From contig JAGFBZ010000289.1 in assembly GCA_018398805.1 (NCBI GenBank), positions 4,915,001 through 4,979,000 on the forward strand: a DNA stretch of 64,000 bases. The letters are read 5' to 3'. The notes under the pieces were generated by a model, which worked only from the letters and a program-made list of their open reading frames with translations, had not been told where the DNA came from and did not search any database. Positions 60,901 through 64,000 of the stretch are shown one piece after another (the stretch's first letter is position 1; every line of letters starts with the position of its first letter). The position numbers and the translations under genes were made by a program. Source of the DNA: Hirundichthys speculiger. Lineage: Eukaryota; Chordata; Actinopteri; Beloniformes; Exocoetidae.

Positions 60901-61613
60901 GAACACACAATATACCTTCCGTCTGAGTGAAATTTTACTGTTCCTGTCTTGGAATCGTGGTCAATATGCAAGGTTTTCTTGCACTGTTTGTAAATCTTGA
61001 AGAGACAAAATATTTAATCTCTTCTCTACACAGCCACTGATGCTCGATGGAAGACGTTCTTGTGTTACTGAGGCTATTAGACAAAAGTCAAGTTGTCATC
61101 ATGTATCAAGAATAAAGCTCTGGGTTATAGCTGAGGCAGCACCTTTGCTAGCATGCAACACTGGATCATAATAAGATTTAACTCAATAGATTTGACATGA
61201 AGAAACATTGTTCCTCTGAATGCCTTTCGTATTTATCAATGTATCCTCTTTATCTTCTCAAAATTGAATTAGTCAGCTTCCACTTCAATGAATGACTTTA
61301 ACAAAAAAAGTGCTGACATCTCATGCATTTGTCACCCTTATCAAAGGATTTGATCAATGTGCTGGGAAAGTTTAATATAAAAAGACTATATACTATACAA
61401 TATATACTTCCGCACGAGAAGTAGCAAGAAAATAAATGACTGTAATAGAAAAATCTTACAGGTGTGTTTCTGCTGCAAAGTCCTGGTAGCTTTTCCAGTG
61501 TTTGTGTATCAGTTTACCTCGACATAGAGAATGGGAAAGATGCCAATCTTGTCTCCCAGCATGCCCTCCGCCCAGTTCTCATCTACTCGCCTGATTACTG
61601 TCAGCACTTCATC
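25935..61613 (-). CDS. sh3rf3: SH3RF3 / POSH2, SH3-domain scaffold E3 ligase (3' eight exons; N-terminus off window)
   Basis: POSH-family scaffold: N-terminal RING ubiquitin ligase, four SH3 domains and a Rac-binding region, acting in JNK signalling. Here the exons 61613-61518, 48797-48489, 48034-47919, 45999-45829, 42307-42038, 38977-38664, 30829-30456 and 26103-25935 encode about 605 C-terminal residues: the end of SH3-2, the KKRHSF/RHSMEI linker, SH3-3, a Ser/Pro-rich region, the LLKLLSGA motif and SH3-4 ending [14 protein letters not shown]3-1 and the start of SH3-2 lie beyond 64000. SH3RF3 rather than SH3RF1 is indicated by [17 protein letters not shown] and RPEPK phrases and the FVESF end (I recall FVENI for SH3RF1), and by the septin10/sowahc neighbours. 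All junctions agree in phase except 45829/42307. Confidence 0.92.
26474..26889. mobile_element. hAT-like MITE in sh3rf3 last intron
   Basis: The left end TAGAGCCTGACTGAT and right end TGGTCAGGCTCTA are inverted repeats, with 'ggccgatattatc' style internal sequence typical of a common fish non-autonomous hAT family. It is 416 bp with no ORF. I see no clean 8-bp duplication, so the insertion is old or one end is eroded. Confidence 0.7.
26890..27786. other. sh3rf3 intron, nothing recognised
   Basis: Single-copy-looking intron sequence. A 78-codon plus-strand frame at 27019-27255 has no family resemblance. Confidence 0.5.
28192..29710 (+). pseudogene. Tc1-like transposase, inactivated
   Basis: About 328 codons once the nested MITE (29110-29638) is set aside. 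An N-terminal helix-turn-helix ([20 protein letters not shown]), a GRPR-like linker ([12 protein letters not shown]), a second DNA-binding half, then the DDE core: VIFSDQSQ (first D), [14 protein letters not shown] (second D) and [14 protein letters not shown] (third position). Three lesions: an in-frame TAA at 28738-28740, Lys where the catalytic Glu of 'NPIENLW' is expected, and the MITE insertion after codon AAA at 29107-29109. The frame resumes at 29642 and stops at 29708-29710. Confidence 0.93.
29110..29638. mobile_element. MITE with long G/C-rich TIRs nested in Tc1 transposase
   Basis: The ends TGCCCCTTTTCCACTAGTAC and GTACTAATGGAAAAGGGGCA are inverted repeats that continue for about 45-50 bp with a TCGAGTCGAG-like interior. 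It is flanked by AAA on both sides (29107-29109 and 29639-29641), a 3-bp duplication. Excising one copy of AAA plus the element restores the transposase frame exactly, which proves the boundaries. The family is familiar from fish genomes, but I cannot assign its superfamily with certainty; a 3-bp duplication fits PIF/Harbinger-like elements. Confidence 0.92.
30456..30829 (-). CDS. sh3rf3: sh3rf3 exon: LLKLLSGA motif, His run, RAGSCPIES region
   Basis: The acceptor CCATCCGTAG precedes [20 protein letters not shown], then SPPTHDPS, a His run ([11 protein letters not shown]), [20 protein letters not shown] and [11 protein letters not shown], ending [10 protein letters not shown](R); donor GTGGGA, phase 2. 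The His run is lineage-specific as far as I can judge. Confidence 0.9.
30945..32097. mobile_element. Degenerate DNA transposon (family with 'cagaatgcaatgatttg' ends)
   Basis: The left edge carries 'gggacacactaaaatg' then 'acagaatgcaatgatttg'; the right edge carries the complementary 'gaagatcattgcatcc' context. The interior keeps scraps of transposase-like sense, for example GKLSCAQTN near 31588-31613, where related copies read 'KLSCDQTN', and '[19 protein letters not shown]' near 31722-31775. It has lost most internal sequence. A short relative lies at 45490-45770. It begins about 115 bases upstream of an sh3rf3 exon. Confidence 0.65.
32098..33029. other. sh3rf3 intron, nothing recognised
   Basis: A/T-rich intron sequence without clear repeat ends. 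Confidence 0.5.
33030..33130 (-). mobile_element. tRNA-derived SINE relic
   Basis: On the minus strand it reads GGTTGTCGGTTCAGTCCCC, resembling a B-box, then '...acatgtgctggtcaagacattgtgccc', like the 'cttgggcaagacactgaaccc' body that follows the tRNA head in widespread fish SINEs. Both halves are eroded and no A box or tail is certain. Confidence 0.5.
33601..33840. mobile_element. RTE/Expander-like LINE 3' fragment
   Basis: 'cacccagacctccctctccccagc' followed by 'caactcatttcagctgtcaatatcc' and 'gatctcgtcctttc' matches the order of phrases in a ubiquitous fish RTE-type 3' region ('cccagacttccctctcccc', 'actcatttcggccgcttgtatcc', 'gatctcgttctttcgg'), with an internal deletion between the two blocks. 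It is degenerate and non-coding here. Confidence 0.6.
33841..37479. other. sh3rf3 intron, mostly unclassified
   Basis: A/T-rich intron with T/A tracts at 35216-35230, 35451-35466 and 35849-35863. Around 34070-34200 the sequence 'tttttcgatttttgattgg / ccgttttccgattttgg' hints at a repeat I cannot name. No exon of sh3rf3 is missing between 38664 and 30829 by phase. Confidence 0.45.
37480..37612. mobile_element. Fragment of hAT-like MITE
   Basis: 'gagcagagaaacatctaagacatgcaggacagcggccctcgaagg' lies near one end of a very common fish non-autonomous element ('gagcagggaaacatctaaaacatgcaggacagcggccctcgagg'). The opposite end is not visible. Confidence 0.6.
38664..38977 (-). CDS. sh3rf3: sh3rf3 exon: Ser/Pro-rich region
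   Basis: The acceptor GTTTCAG precedes (V)[19 protein letters not shown], then [20 protein letters not shown] and [14 protein letters not shown], ending APKAEK; donor GTGAGG, phase 0. ERPT...SPLR and TPPNVSA are linker phrases shared with other SH3RF3 proteins as I recall them. It is low complexity and likely disordered. Confidence 0.88.
39686..39708. repeat. (TG)n microsatellite
   Basis: About 11.5 uninterrupted TG dinucleotides in an sh3rf3 intron, about 700 bases upstream (in the gene's sense) of the 38977-38664 exon. Confidence 0.95.
39709..42037. other. sh3rf3 intron, nothing recognised
   Basis: A/T-rich intron. 'taatgcctaaacctaaacaagg' type repeats near 40990-41110 recur a few times but have no recognisable boundaries. 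Confidence 0.45.
42038..42307 (-). CDS. sh3rf3: sh3rf3 exon: Ser/Pro-rich linker, apparent 1-bp insertion
   Basis: After TTTGTCTCAG the frame dictated by the previous exon reads (R)[10 protein letters not shown], resembling the family's RVPAGGAGPPRN, then hits a stop. The family continuation [14 protein letters not shown] onward, through [20 protein letters not shown], lies one base over. One surplus G in the GGGG of GCCGGGGTCTC (about 42280) explains it. Alternatively a downstream acceptor, GGTGGCAG|TCAGGTGG, enters the right frame directly. Donor GTAAGC, phase 1. Confidence 0.82.
42308..45489. other. sh3rf3 intron, nothing recognised
   Basis: No transposon ends identified. It includes a pyrimidine-rich stretch at 44395-44640 that yields spurious Phe/Leu/Ser-rich open frames, and a G-rich stretch at 44180-44235. 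Confidence 0.5.
45490..45770. mobile_element. Short non-autonomous relative of the 30945-32097 element
   Basis: Left 'gacactgtaaaatgttgataaaaaacagaatgcaatgatttgc' and 'cacaacagaacatagaaaa', right 'cacactgtcctaacctttttttgaaactggaatcg', correspond to the ends of the same family. It is 281 bp and stops about 60 bases before the SH3-3 exon's donor site. Confidence 0.65.
45829..45999 (-). CDS. sh3rf3: sh3rf3 exon: SH3-3
   Basis: The acceptor GTCCCTCAG precedes [20 protein letters not shown], then [20 protein letters not shown] and [12 protein letters not shown]. It is a complete SH3 fold with ALYAY, the acidic RT loop, DGWFKG and the GVFPGNYV signature. The donor is GTCAGT. It ends in phase 2, which the next exon does not match. 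A decayed MITE lies about 60 bases into the following intron. Confidence 0.93.
46000..47918. other. sh3rf3 intron, nothing recognised
   Basis: Contains an 18-A tract at 46563-46582. A cluster of 'ccatggtaac / ccatggcaac' near 46970-47015 forms a short imperfect palindrome but no element. Confidence 0.5.
47919..48034 (-). CDS. sh3rf3: sh3rf3 exon: linker leading into SH3-3
   Basis: A 116-nt exon, acceptor TGTCTTTAG, reading [20 protein letters not shown], then [18 protein letters not shown](I); donor GTGAGT, phase 2. KVQLPLN directly before [10 protein letters not shown] is the SH3RF3 arrangement I recall. Confidence 0.85.
48489..48797 (-). CDS. sh3rf3: sh3rf3 exon: linker after SH3-2 with KKRHSF motif
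   Basis: Begins [20 protein letters not shown] and includes [20 protein letters not shown] followed by [20 protein letters not shown]. In POSH this is the Rac-binding region, and the basic-Ser motif is a reported Akt target (family knowledge). Its acceptor tract is a (CTCCT)n microsatellite. Its donor is a weak GTTCGT. 103 codons, phase 0. Confidence 0.9.
48799..48844. repeat. (GGAGA)n microsatellite at sh3rf3 acceptor
   Basis: Plus-strand GGGGAGAGGAGAGGAGAGGA and its continuation. In the sh3rf3 sense it reads (CTCCT)n and ends with CCCCCAG, so it is the polypyrimidine tract of the exon beginning at 48797. Confidence 0.9.
48845..50534. other. sh3rf3 intron; L2-like tail at about 50140-50206
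   Basis: Mostly unremarkable. At 50148-50206 'tgtaaagcacctagaattg...gtgctatacaaataaacttgcc' resembles the tail shared by many fish L2-type LINEs and derived SINEs. It is too short to classify further. Confidence 0.45.
50535..51537. mobile_element. Non-autonomous hAT element with perfect 8-bp TSD
   Basis: The ends TAGAGGTGTCCCGATCC and GGATCGGGACATCTCTA are inverted repeats with one mismatch, flanked by CCTGACAC at 50527-50534 and 51538-51545. The 8-bp perfect duplication fits hAT. It is 1003 bp, with subterminal 'atcggatcgg' repeats at both ends and no transposase. A separate palindromic MITE is nested at 50751-50977. Confidence 0.95.
50751..50977. mobile_element. Palindromic MITE nested in hAT element
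   Basis: The arms begin CAGTGTTGCCAATTTAGCGA and end with its complement, with 'gcgactttccagaccccc' in each arm. About 67 bp are inverted almost perfectly and the TAGCGACTTT motif repeats through the arms. 227 bp, non-coding. No unambiguous target duplication is visible. Confidence 0.88.
51772..52701 (+). mobile_element. hAT deletion derivative with BED-finger ORF and perfect 8-bp TSD
   Basis: Ends TAGGGCTG...CAGCCCTA, flanked by ATAAACAT at 51764-51771 and 52702-52709. Subterminal 'tatcgat/tatatcg' repeats occur at both ends. It is 930 bp. It encodes only the N-terminal BED finger (52028-52243), followed by a short frame (about 52330-52440) reading [20 protein letters not shown], a phrase from the start of hAT transposase catalytic regions ('[10 protein letters not shown]'). 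The rest of the transposase is deleted. Confidence 0.95.
52028..52243 (+). CDS. BED zinc-finger remnant of hAT transposase
   Basis: 71 codons from [23 protein letters not shown] leads into [20 protein letters not shown] and [10 protein letters not shown]: a complete BED finger (C-x2-C ... H-x4-H) of ZBED type, then a stop. No intron or host promoter is visible. It is transposon-derived and truncated relative to a hAT transposase of about 600 aa. Confidence 0.75.
   Translation: MVASINPAPACLKADVWEQFGFKKKKESEDLDKSMAVCKLCHTNVKYSGNTTNLRAHLKRHHPDKLMLTES
52702..53349. other. sh3rf3 intron, nothing recognised
   Basis: No element ends. An A-rich 'aaaacaaaaaaag' tract at 53288-53331 resembles a retroposed poly-A tail but has no body attached. 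Confidence 0.45.
53350..53460 (+). mobile_element. tRNA-derived SINE relic
   Basis: 'gtgcggtggtgcattcattaacaccatcaccttac' followed by 'ctaaagttcaaacccaaaag' matches the A-box and B-box layout of the common fish 'ggtggtgtagtggttagcac...gggttcaaatcc' SINE head, with many substitutions. The adjoining 'gtggtgggacttttc' is a decayed body. Confidence 0.55.
53461..56026. other. sh3rf3 intron, nothing recognised
   Basis: A/T-rich. Two A-rich tracts, 'aaacaaactaacaaacaaaac' at 55030-55065 and the region 55630-55770, have a retroposon flavour but no family resemblance. Confidence 0.45.
56027..56420 (+). mobile_element. Possible hAT left end (CAGTGGCGGA)
   Basis: It starts CAGTGGCGGAGC, a terminus typical of ZMYM/TTF-type hAT elements, followed by a short palindrome (GGGCTGGGGG...CCCCCAGCCC at 56045-56073). 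The downstream 135-bp unit encodes a peptide like the basic N-terminus of such transposases. No matching right end is visible, so this is a tentative partial element. Confidence 0.4.
56421..56690. repeat. Perfect 135-bp tandem duplication
   Basis: 56421-56555 and 56556-56690 are identical except for the last base. Each unit can encode [20 protein letters not shown] then KSAGKD-stop, like the Lys-rich start of ZMYM/TTF-type hAT transposases. Absence of divergence means a very recent duplication or an assembly duplication. Confidence 0.95.
57014..57259. mobile_element. Foldback-like repeat, copy 1
   Basis: Starts 'actagaaaagcacttggagagtgc' and has GACCTCCGCCAAG near the left, with the complementary CTTGGCGGAGGT at the right end. 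The core 'aaagtgatccagaatccagg' and an (CAGA)4 stretch precede the right arm. The same family recurs at 57703-57973. It is non-coding and very common in fish as I recall; its class is not established here. Confidence 0.75.
57260..57626. other. sh3rf3 intron, nothing recognised
   Basis: A short G/C-richer segment ('gccccgcccccgtcccggc' at 57508-57526) between two repeats. No element is named. Confidence 0.45.
57703..57973. mobile_element. Foldback-like repeat, copy 2, nested in the Tigger-like element
   Basis: 'actagaaaagcgctcaaagagcgcagacctccactaag' on the left (with a GCGCTC/GAGCGC mini-hairpin) and CTTGGTGGAGGTA on the right. It shares the 'aaagtgatccagaatccagg' core with copy 1 and holds the (CAGA)12 tract. 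Confidence 0.78.
57887..57934. repeat. (CAGA)12 microsatellite
   Basis: Twelve perfect CAGA units at the 3' side of foldback copy 2. Copy 1 has four units at the equivalent place, so the tract grew from a short internal seed of the element. Confidence 0.97.
58605..58740 (+). pseudogene. Harbinger (HARBI1-like) transposase relic
   Basis: The plus strand reads [17 protein letters not shown], then in another frame [20 protein letters not shown]. Together they match the order 'NPQT....YN.AH.RTR..VERAIG.LK.RFRCLD' near the C-terminal catalytic Glu of PIF/Harbinger nucleases. A frameshift separates the two blocks and nothing else of the gene is recognisable. Confidence 0.65.
59152..59224 (+). pseudogene. 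Tc1-like transposase tail relic
   Basis: Reads [26 protein letters not shown], the usual Tc1 ending (..SMP.R....KAKGG.TKY). No upstream transposase is recognisable in a continuous frame. Confidence 0.4.
59490..59522. repeat. (CA)n microsatellite with CGCGCG interruption
   Basis: (CA)9 followed by CGCGCG and more CA units. Simple repeat in an sh3rf3 intron. Confidence 0.85.
59523..61517. other. sh3rf3 intron, nothing recognised
   Basis: No element termini or further exon. The preceding and following sh3rf3 exons join in phase 0, so no coding exon is required here. Confidence 0.5.
61518..61613 (-). CDS. sh3rf3: sh3rf3 exon: C-terminal part of SH3-2
   Basis: The acceptor TCTCTTCAG precedes [20 protein letters not shown], then [12 protein letters not shown]; donor GTAAAC. 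32 codons, phase 0 at both ends. The [15 protein letters not shown] core is diagnostic of the second SH3 of POSH proteins. Confidence 0.93.
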
Positions 61614-63429
61614 CTGAAGAGAGAGGAAATGAGTGAAACCACACATGCATGCACAGAGATGTGCTTCACGCTGCAGGTACACCGCATTTGCCATTAACAA
61701 CAGATAATGTTCCTGCCGTGTGACAAAAATAACATGGCACGAACATCTTATTTGATATAATCCTGAATGTAAAACTTGAGTAATTTATGAATGAAAATCG
61801 TAATATTTGACAGTATTTCTTTAACACAGGATATTGATCAAGACCTCGTCAGAGCACAGCAAGTCACGTTTTTTAGAAATTCTTCCTACTTTGCTCTTGA
61901 AATGGTCAGATCTTTTTTTTTAAAAAATATCACTTGTGGTAAAAACATTTATGCCTACATGTTAGAACCAAGTAAACGTGTTATAATATATAATACACTG
62001 ACAGTCATTTAAATATTAGTCCATTCAACAGAAACTGTTGGATTCAGGAATCCTCGTCTTGCTCATCTTAACTATCCCTGCTTACGTTGAAATGAACTGC
62101 AGTGTTGACTGAGAACCTCTGAGGGGTGAACTCATTTACTAGCGTCGACTCAGCCTCAGTTGTTCTTGTTCCAACATCAAAAACATGAAGAGCCCTAAAA
62201 TGGTGTTTATCTCCTCTTTGACATCTGATGTTACCAGTTCAATTAACATGTGACAGAGGACACATTCAATAGAAATGACTGAAATGAGCCATCGATTTCA
62301 GGTGATTTCACTTGCTTTACTTTCAAATATTAGGCTTTCAACAGCTTTTCAGCGAGAGGATCCAAGTATAACTTTCATAAAACCCCAGTAAAAAAATTAA
62401 CAGCAGTTCAGTTCTTTTGTCTGTGCAAATTGCTGTAGGAAGTCAAATCTGTTTGTATAAACGACTACAGATTTCAGACTCAAGTGTGAGTGAAAGTTTC
62501 ACATAAGTCATGTCTTTATGAAATATACACCCAGCTGAAGTTGATGGTAATGTCACTTTGGTGGAAATCTTCCTGACCCTTTGGTCATATTGGCTTCACT
62601 GAAGAAAACCTTCAACTTGTACCTTTTTTTAATTTGTCATATTTGACAAAAAAAAGTGTTTTACTGAGATAAATTATGGCCAACTGAAAGATAGCAAGGC
62701 TTTCTATTCTTTTAAACTTTTATCTAAAAAAAGTAAAATAAGGTAGACTTTGGTGGCATTTGTGGACAGTGATTCAAATATTTTAAGGAAGTATCTCTGC
62801 TTTTCTTCCCCATACTGGAGGGTTATACTGCAAAGAAACTGGCAGCATAAATGTTTTTGGTGTTGTCTGGTTTGACAAAACCTACTGTTCAGCCTGAGAC
62901 AATGAAGCATTAGGACTGATTCACGTTCGGTGCATCATGATGATGCAATTTATCAAACCTTCATTCCTTCAATCACAAGAGGACCAGGTTATTTTAATGC
63001 AAAAGTGTGAATTAAAACAAAACAAAAAAAAATGCACTGCTGCAACTCAAATTACTTAGAAAATGCTGGCAGAAAAATGTTTTTCTAGTCCTTTCTAGGT
63101 GTTAAAAGAAACACCATTAATGCTGTTCATAGATTTGCGCAGAAAGCTCTTAAATTTCATCATAATGCTCAAGAAACACATGCATCAGCTCTTTAAGAAC
63201 AAACATGTCAGCATGAAAAACAAATTAAACCTATTATGCATTCATGGTTTCCATGGTAACACAAAGCAAAGCCTACAGTTTCAGTGCAATGTGGTACAAT
63301 ATGTATAATATGGTGGCGTAACCTGTAATTCAGCAGGTTCCCATATTCTATTTACTCTGGTCAAAATGGTCAGTTTCTGGCTCAAGTTAGAATCCATGCA
63401 AGACCCGTATTACATTATTCAGTTTAATC
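61614..63429. other. sh3rf3 upstream intron, nothing recognised
   Basis: The exon encoding the start of SH3-2 is not in this stretch; I looked for an ALYDFE-type frame on the minus strand and found none. A/T-rich sequence with no named repeat. Confidence 0.5.
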
Positions 63430-64000
63430 CAAAAATATATTATTCATCCCCAAAGGAAATTATCTGTTTAAGTCACATCAAAGAGTTTCTTTTAGATGGT
63501 TGTTGCTGTGGGCAGGAAGGATCTCCTGTAGCATCTGTGTAACAGTGAATCTAAAGAATCCTCTGACTGAAGACACTCTGATGCTCAGTCACTGTGTTGT
63601 GAAGAGGTTGTCAAGGGTTGTCCATTACATTCTTCATTTTAGGAAGTATCCTCCTTTGCAGAATCAGCTCCAGAGGCTCCAGAACAGAGCCAGCCTTATT
63701 CATCAGTTTATTCAGTTTCTTTAAGTCACTGGCTCTAATGCTGCTCCAGATGACTGCAGACAGGATTGAATTCTCCACAACAGACTTGTAGAAGATATGC
63801 AACATCTTGCTGAAGAACCTAAGCTCCCTTAGAAAGTAAAGTCTGTTCTGACCCTTCTCATAAACAGCATCTGGATCACCAGTCTAGTCTATTGTCCAGG
63901 TCAACGCTGATTTATACTCCTCCGCCACCTCCACTTCTACCATGATGAAAATACTGTTCGACTTTATTTTGGTCCTCCTAAAATCCACAATCATCTCCTT
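63430..64000 (-). mobile_element. Non-LTR retrotransposon 3' fragment (reverse transcriptase C-terminal region)
   Basis: The minus strand from 64000 reads KEMIVDFRRTKIKSNSIFIM, then after a stop and frame change DAVYEKGQNRLYFLRELRFF, SKMLHIFYKSVVENSILSAV and KKLNKLMNKAGSVLEPLEL. This is the region after the RT active site in a common fish LINE of the CR1/L2/Rex/jockey-like assemblage ('KTKEMIVDFRR...QSRLYFLRRLRSF..C..ML..FY.SVV.S'). It is broken by at least one stop and runs off the window end, so most of the element lies beyond 64000. Confidence 0.85.

Noticed and set aside
25935..61613. Identity as SH3RF1 (POSH)
   Set aside because: The [17 protein letters not shown] and RPEPK phrases and the FVESF C-terminus fit SH3RF3. 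SH3RF1, as I recall it, ends FVENI. Synteny agrees with SH3RF3.
1..64000. tRNA, rRNA or known small-RNA genes
   Set aside because: Apart from two eroded SINE heads (33030-33130 and 53350-53460) I found no intact A/B-box pair with a cloverleaf and no recognisable snRNA or rRNA. A dedicated covariance-model scan would be needed to exclude them.

Overview
The window is vertebrate nuclear DNA and almost certainly from a teleost fish. Its genes are split by GT-AG introns. Its repeats are fish-type DNA transposons (several Tc1/mariner relics, hAT-like non-autonomous elements with 8-bp target duplications, a pogo/Tigger-like element, a Harbinger relic), LINE fragments and tRNA-derived SINE relics. 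I see no bacterial or viral gene organisation.

Three protein-coding genes account for the supported coding sequence. (1) sowahc, minus strand, 10051 to 5942, four coding exons, about 528 aa, with an N-terminal SOWAH domain and ankyrin repeats. (2) septin10, plus strand, 11041 to 19770, ten coding exons, about 427 aa, a SEPT6-group septin. It lies head-to-head with sowahc across a gap of about 1 kb. (3) sh3rf3 (POSH family), minus strand, 61613 to 25935, the last eight coding exons only (about 605 aa). Its RING domain, first SH3 and the start of the second SH3 lie beyond position 64000. It is tail-to-tail with septin10. As I recall the human map, SH3RF3, SEPT10 and SOWAHC are neighbours on chromosome 2q13, so gene order supports the sequence-based names.

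Layout: 1-4600, intergenic, with an L1-like scrap and a decayed Tc1 copy; 4600-10051, sowahc with its probable 3' UTR and a Tc1 copy in its last intron; 10052-11040, shared promoter region; 11041-20420, septin10, with a TIR element carrying a CGGBP1/BED-like zinc-finger ORF in intron 5; 20420-22426, unremarkable intergenic; 22427-25934, probable sh3rf3 3' UTR; 25935-61613, sh3rf3, with large introns full of transposons, densest at 50.5-59.2 kb; 61614-64000, upstream sh3rf3 intron ending in a minus-strand LINE fragment.

The most consequential observation is three apparent single-base reading-frame breaks in otherwise well-preserved exons: septin10 exon 3/4 junction, septin10 exon 8, and the sh3rf3 exon near 42.3 kb. 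At least two lie in short homopolymers, and each can be explained as a base-level assembly error. The first and third also have in-frame splice alternatives. The other notable structures are nested transposons whose insertion scars can be read exactly, and two non-autonomous elements that have kept little more than a DNA-binding zinc finger. I found no evidence of a wholly new multi-gene system. The genes act in cytoskeletal septin assembly (septin10) and JNK/Rac scaffolding (sh3rf3); they are neighbours by ancestry and do not form one pathway.
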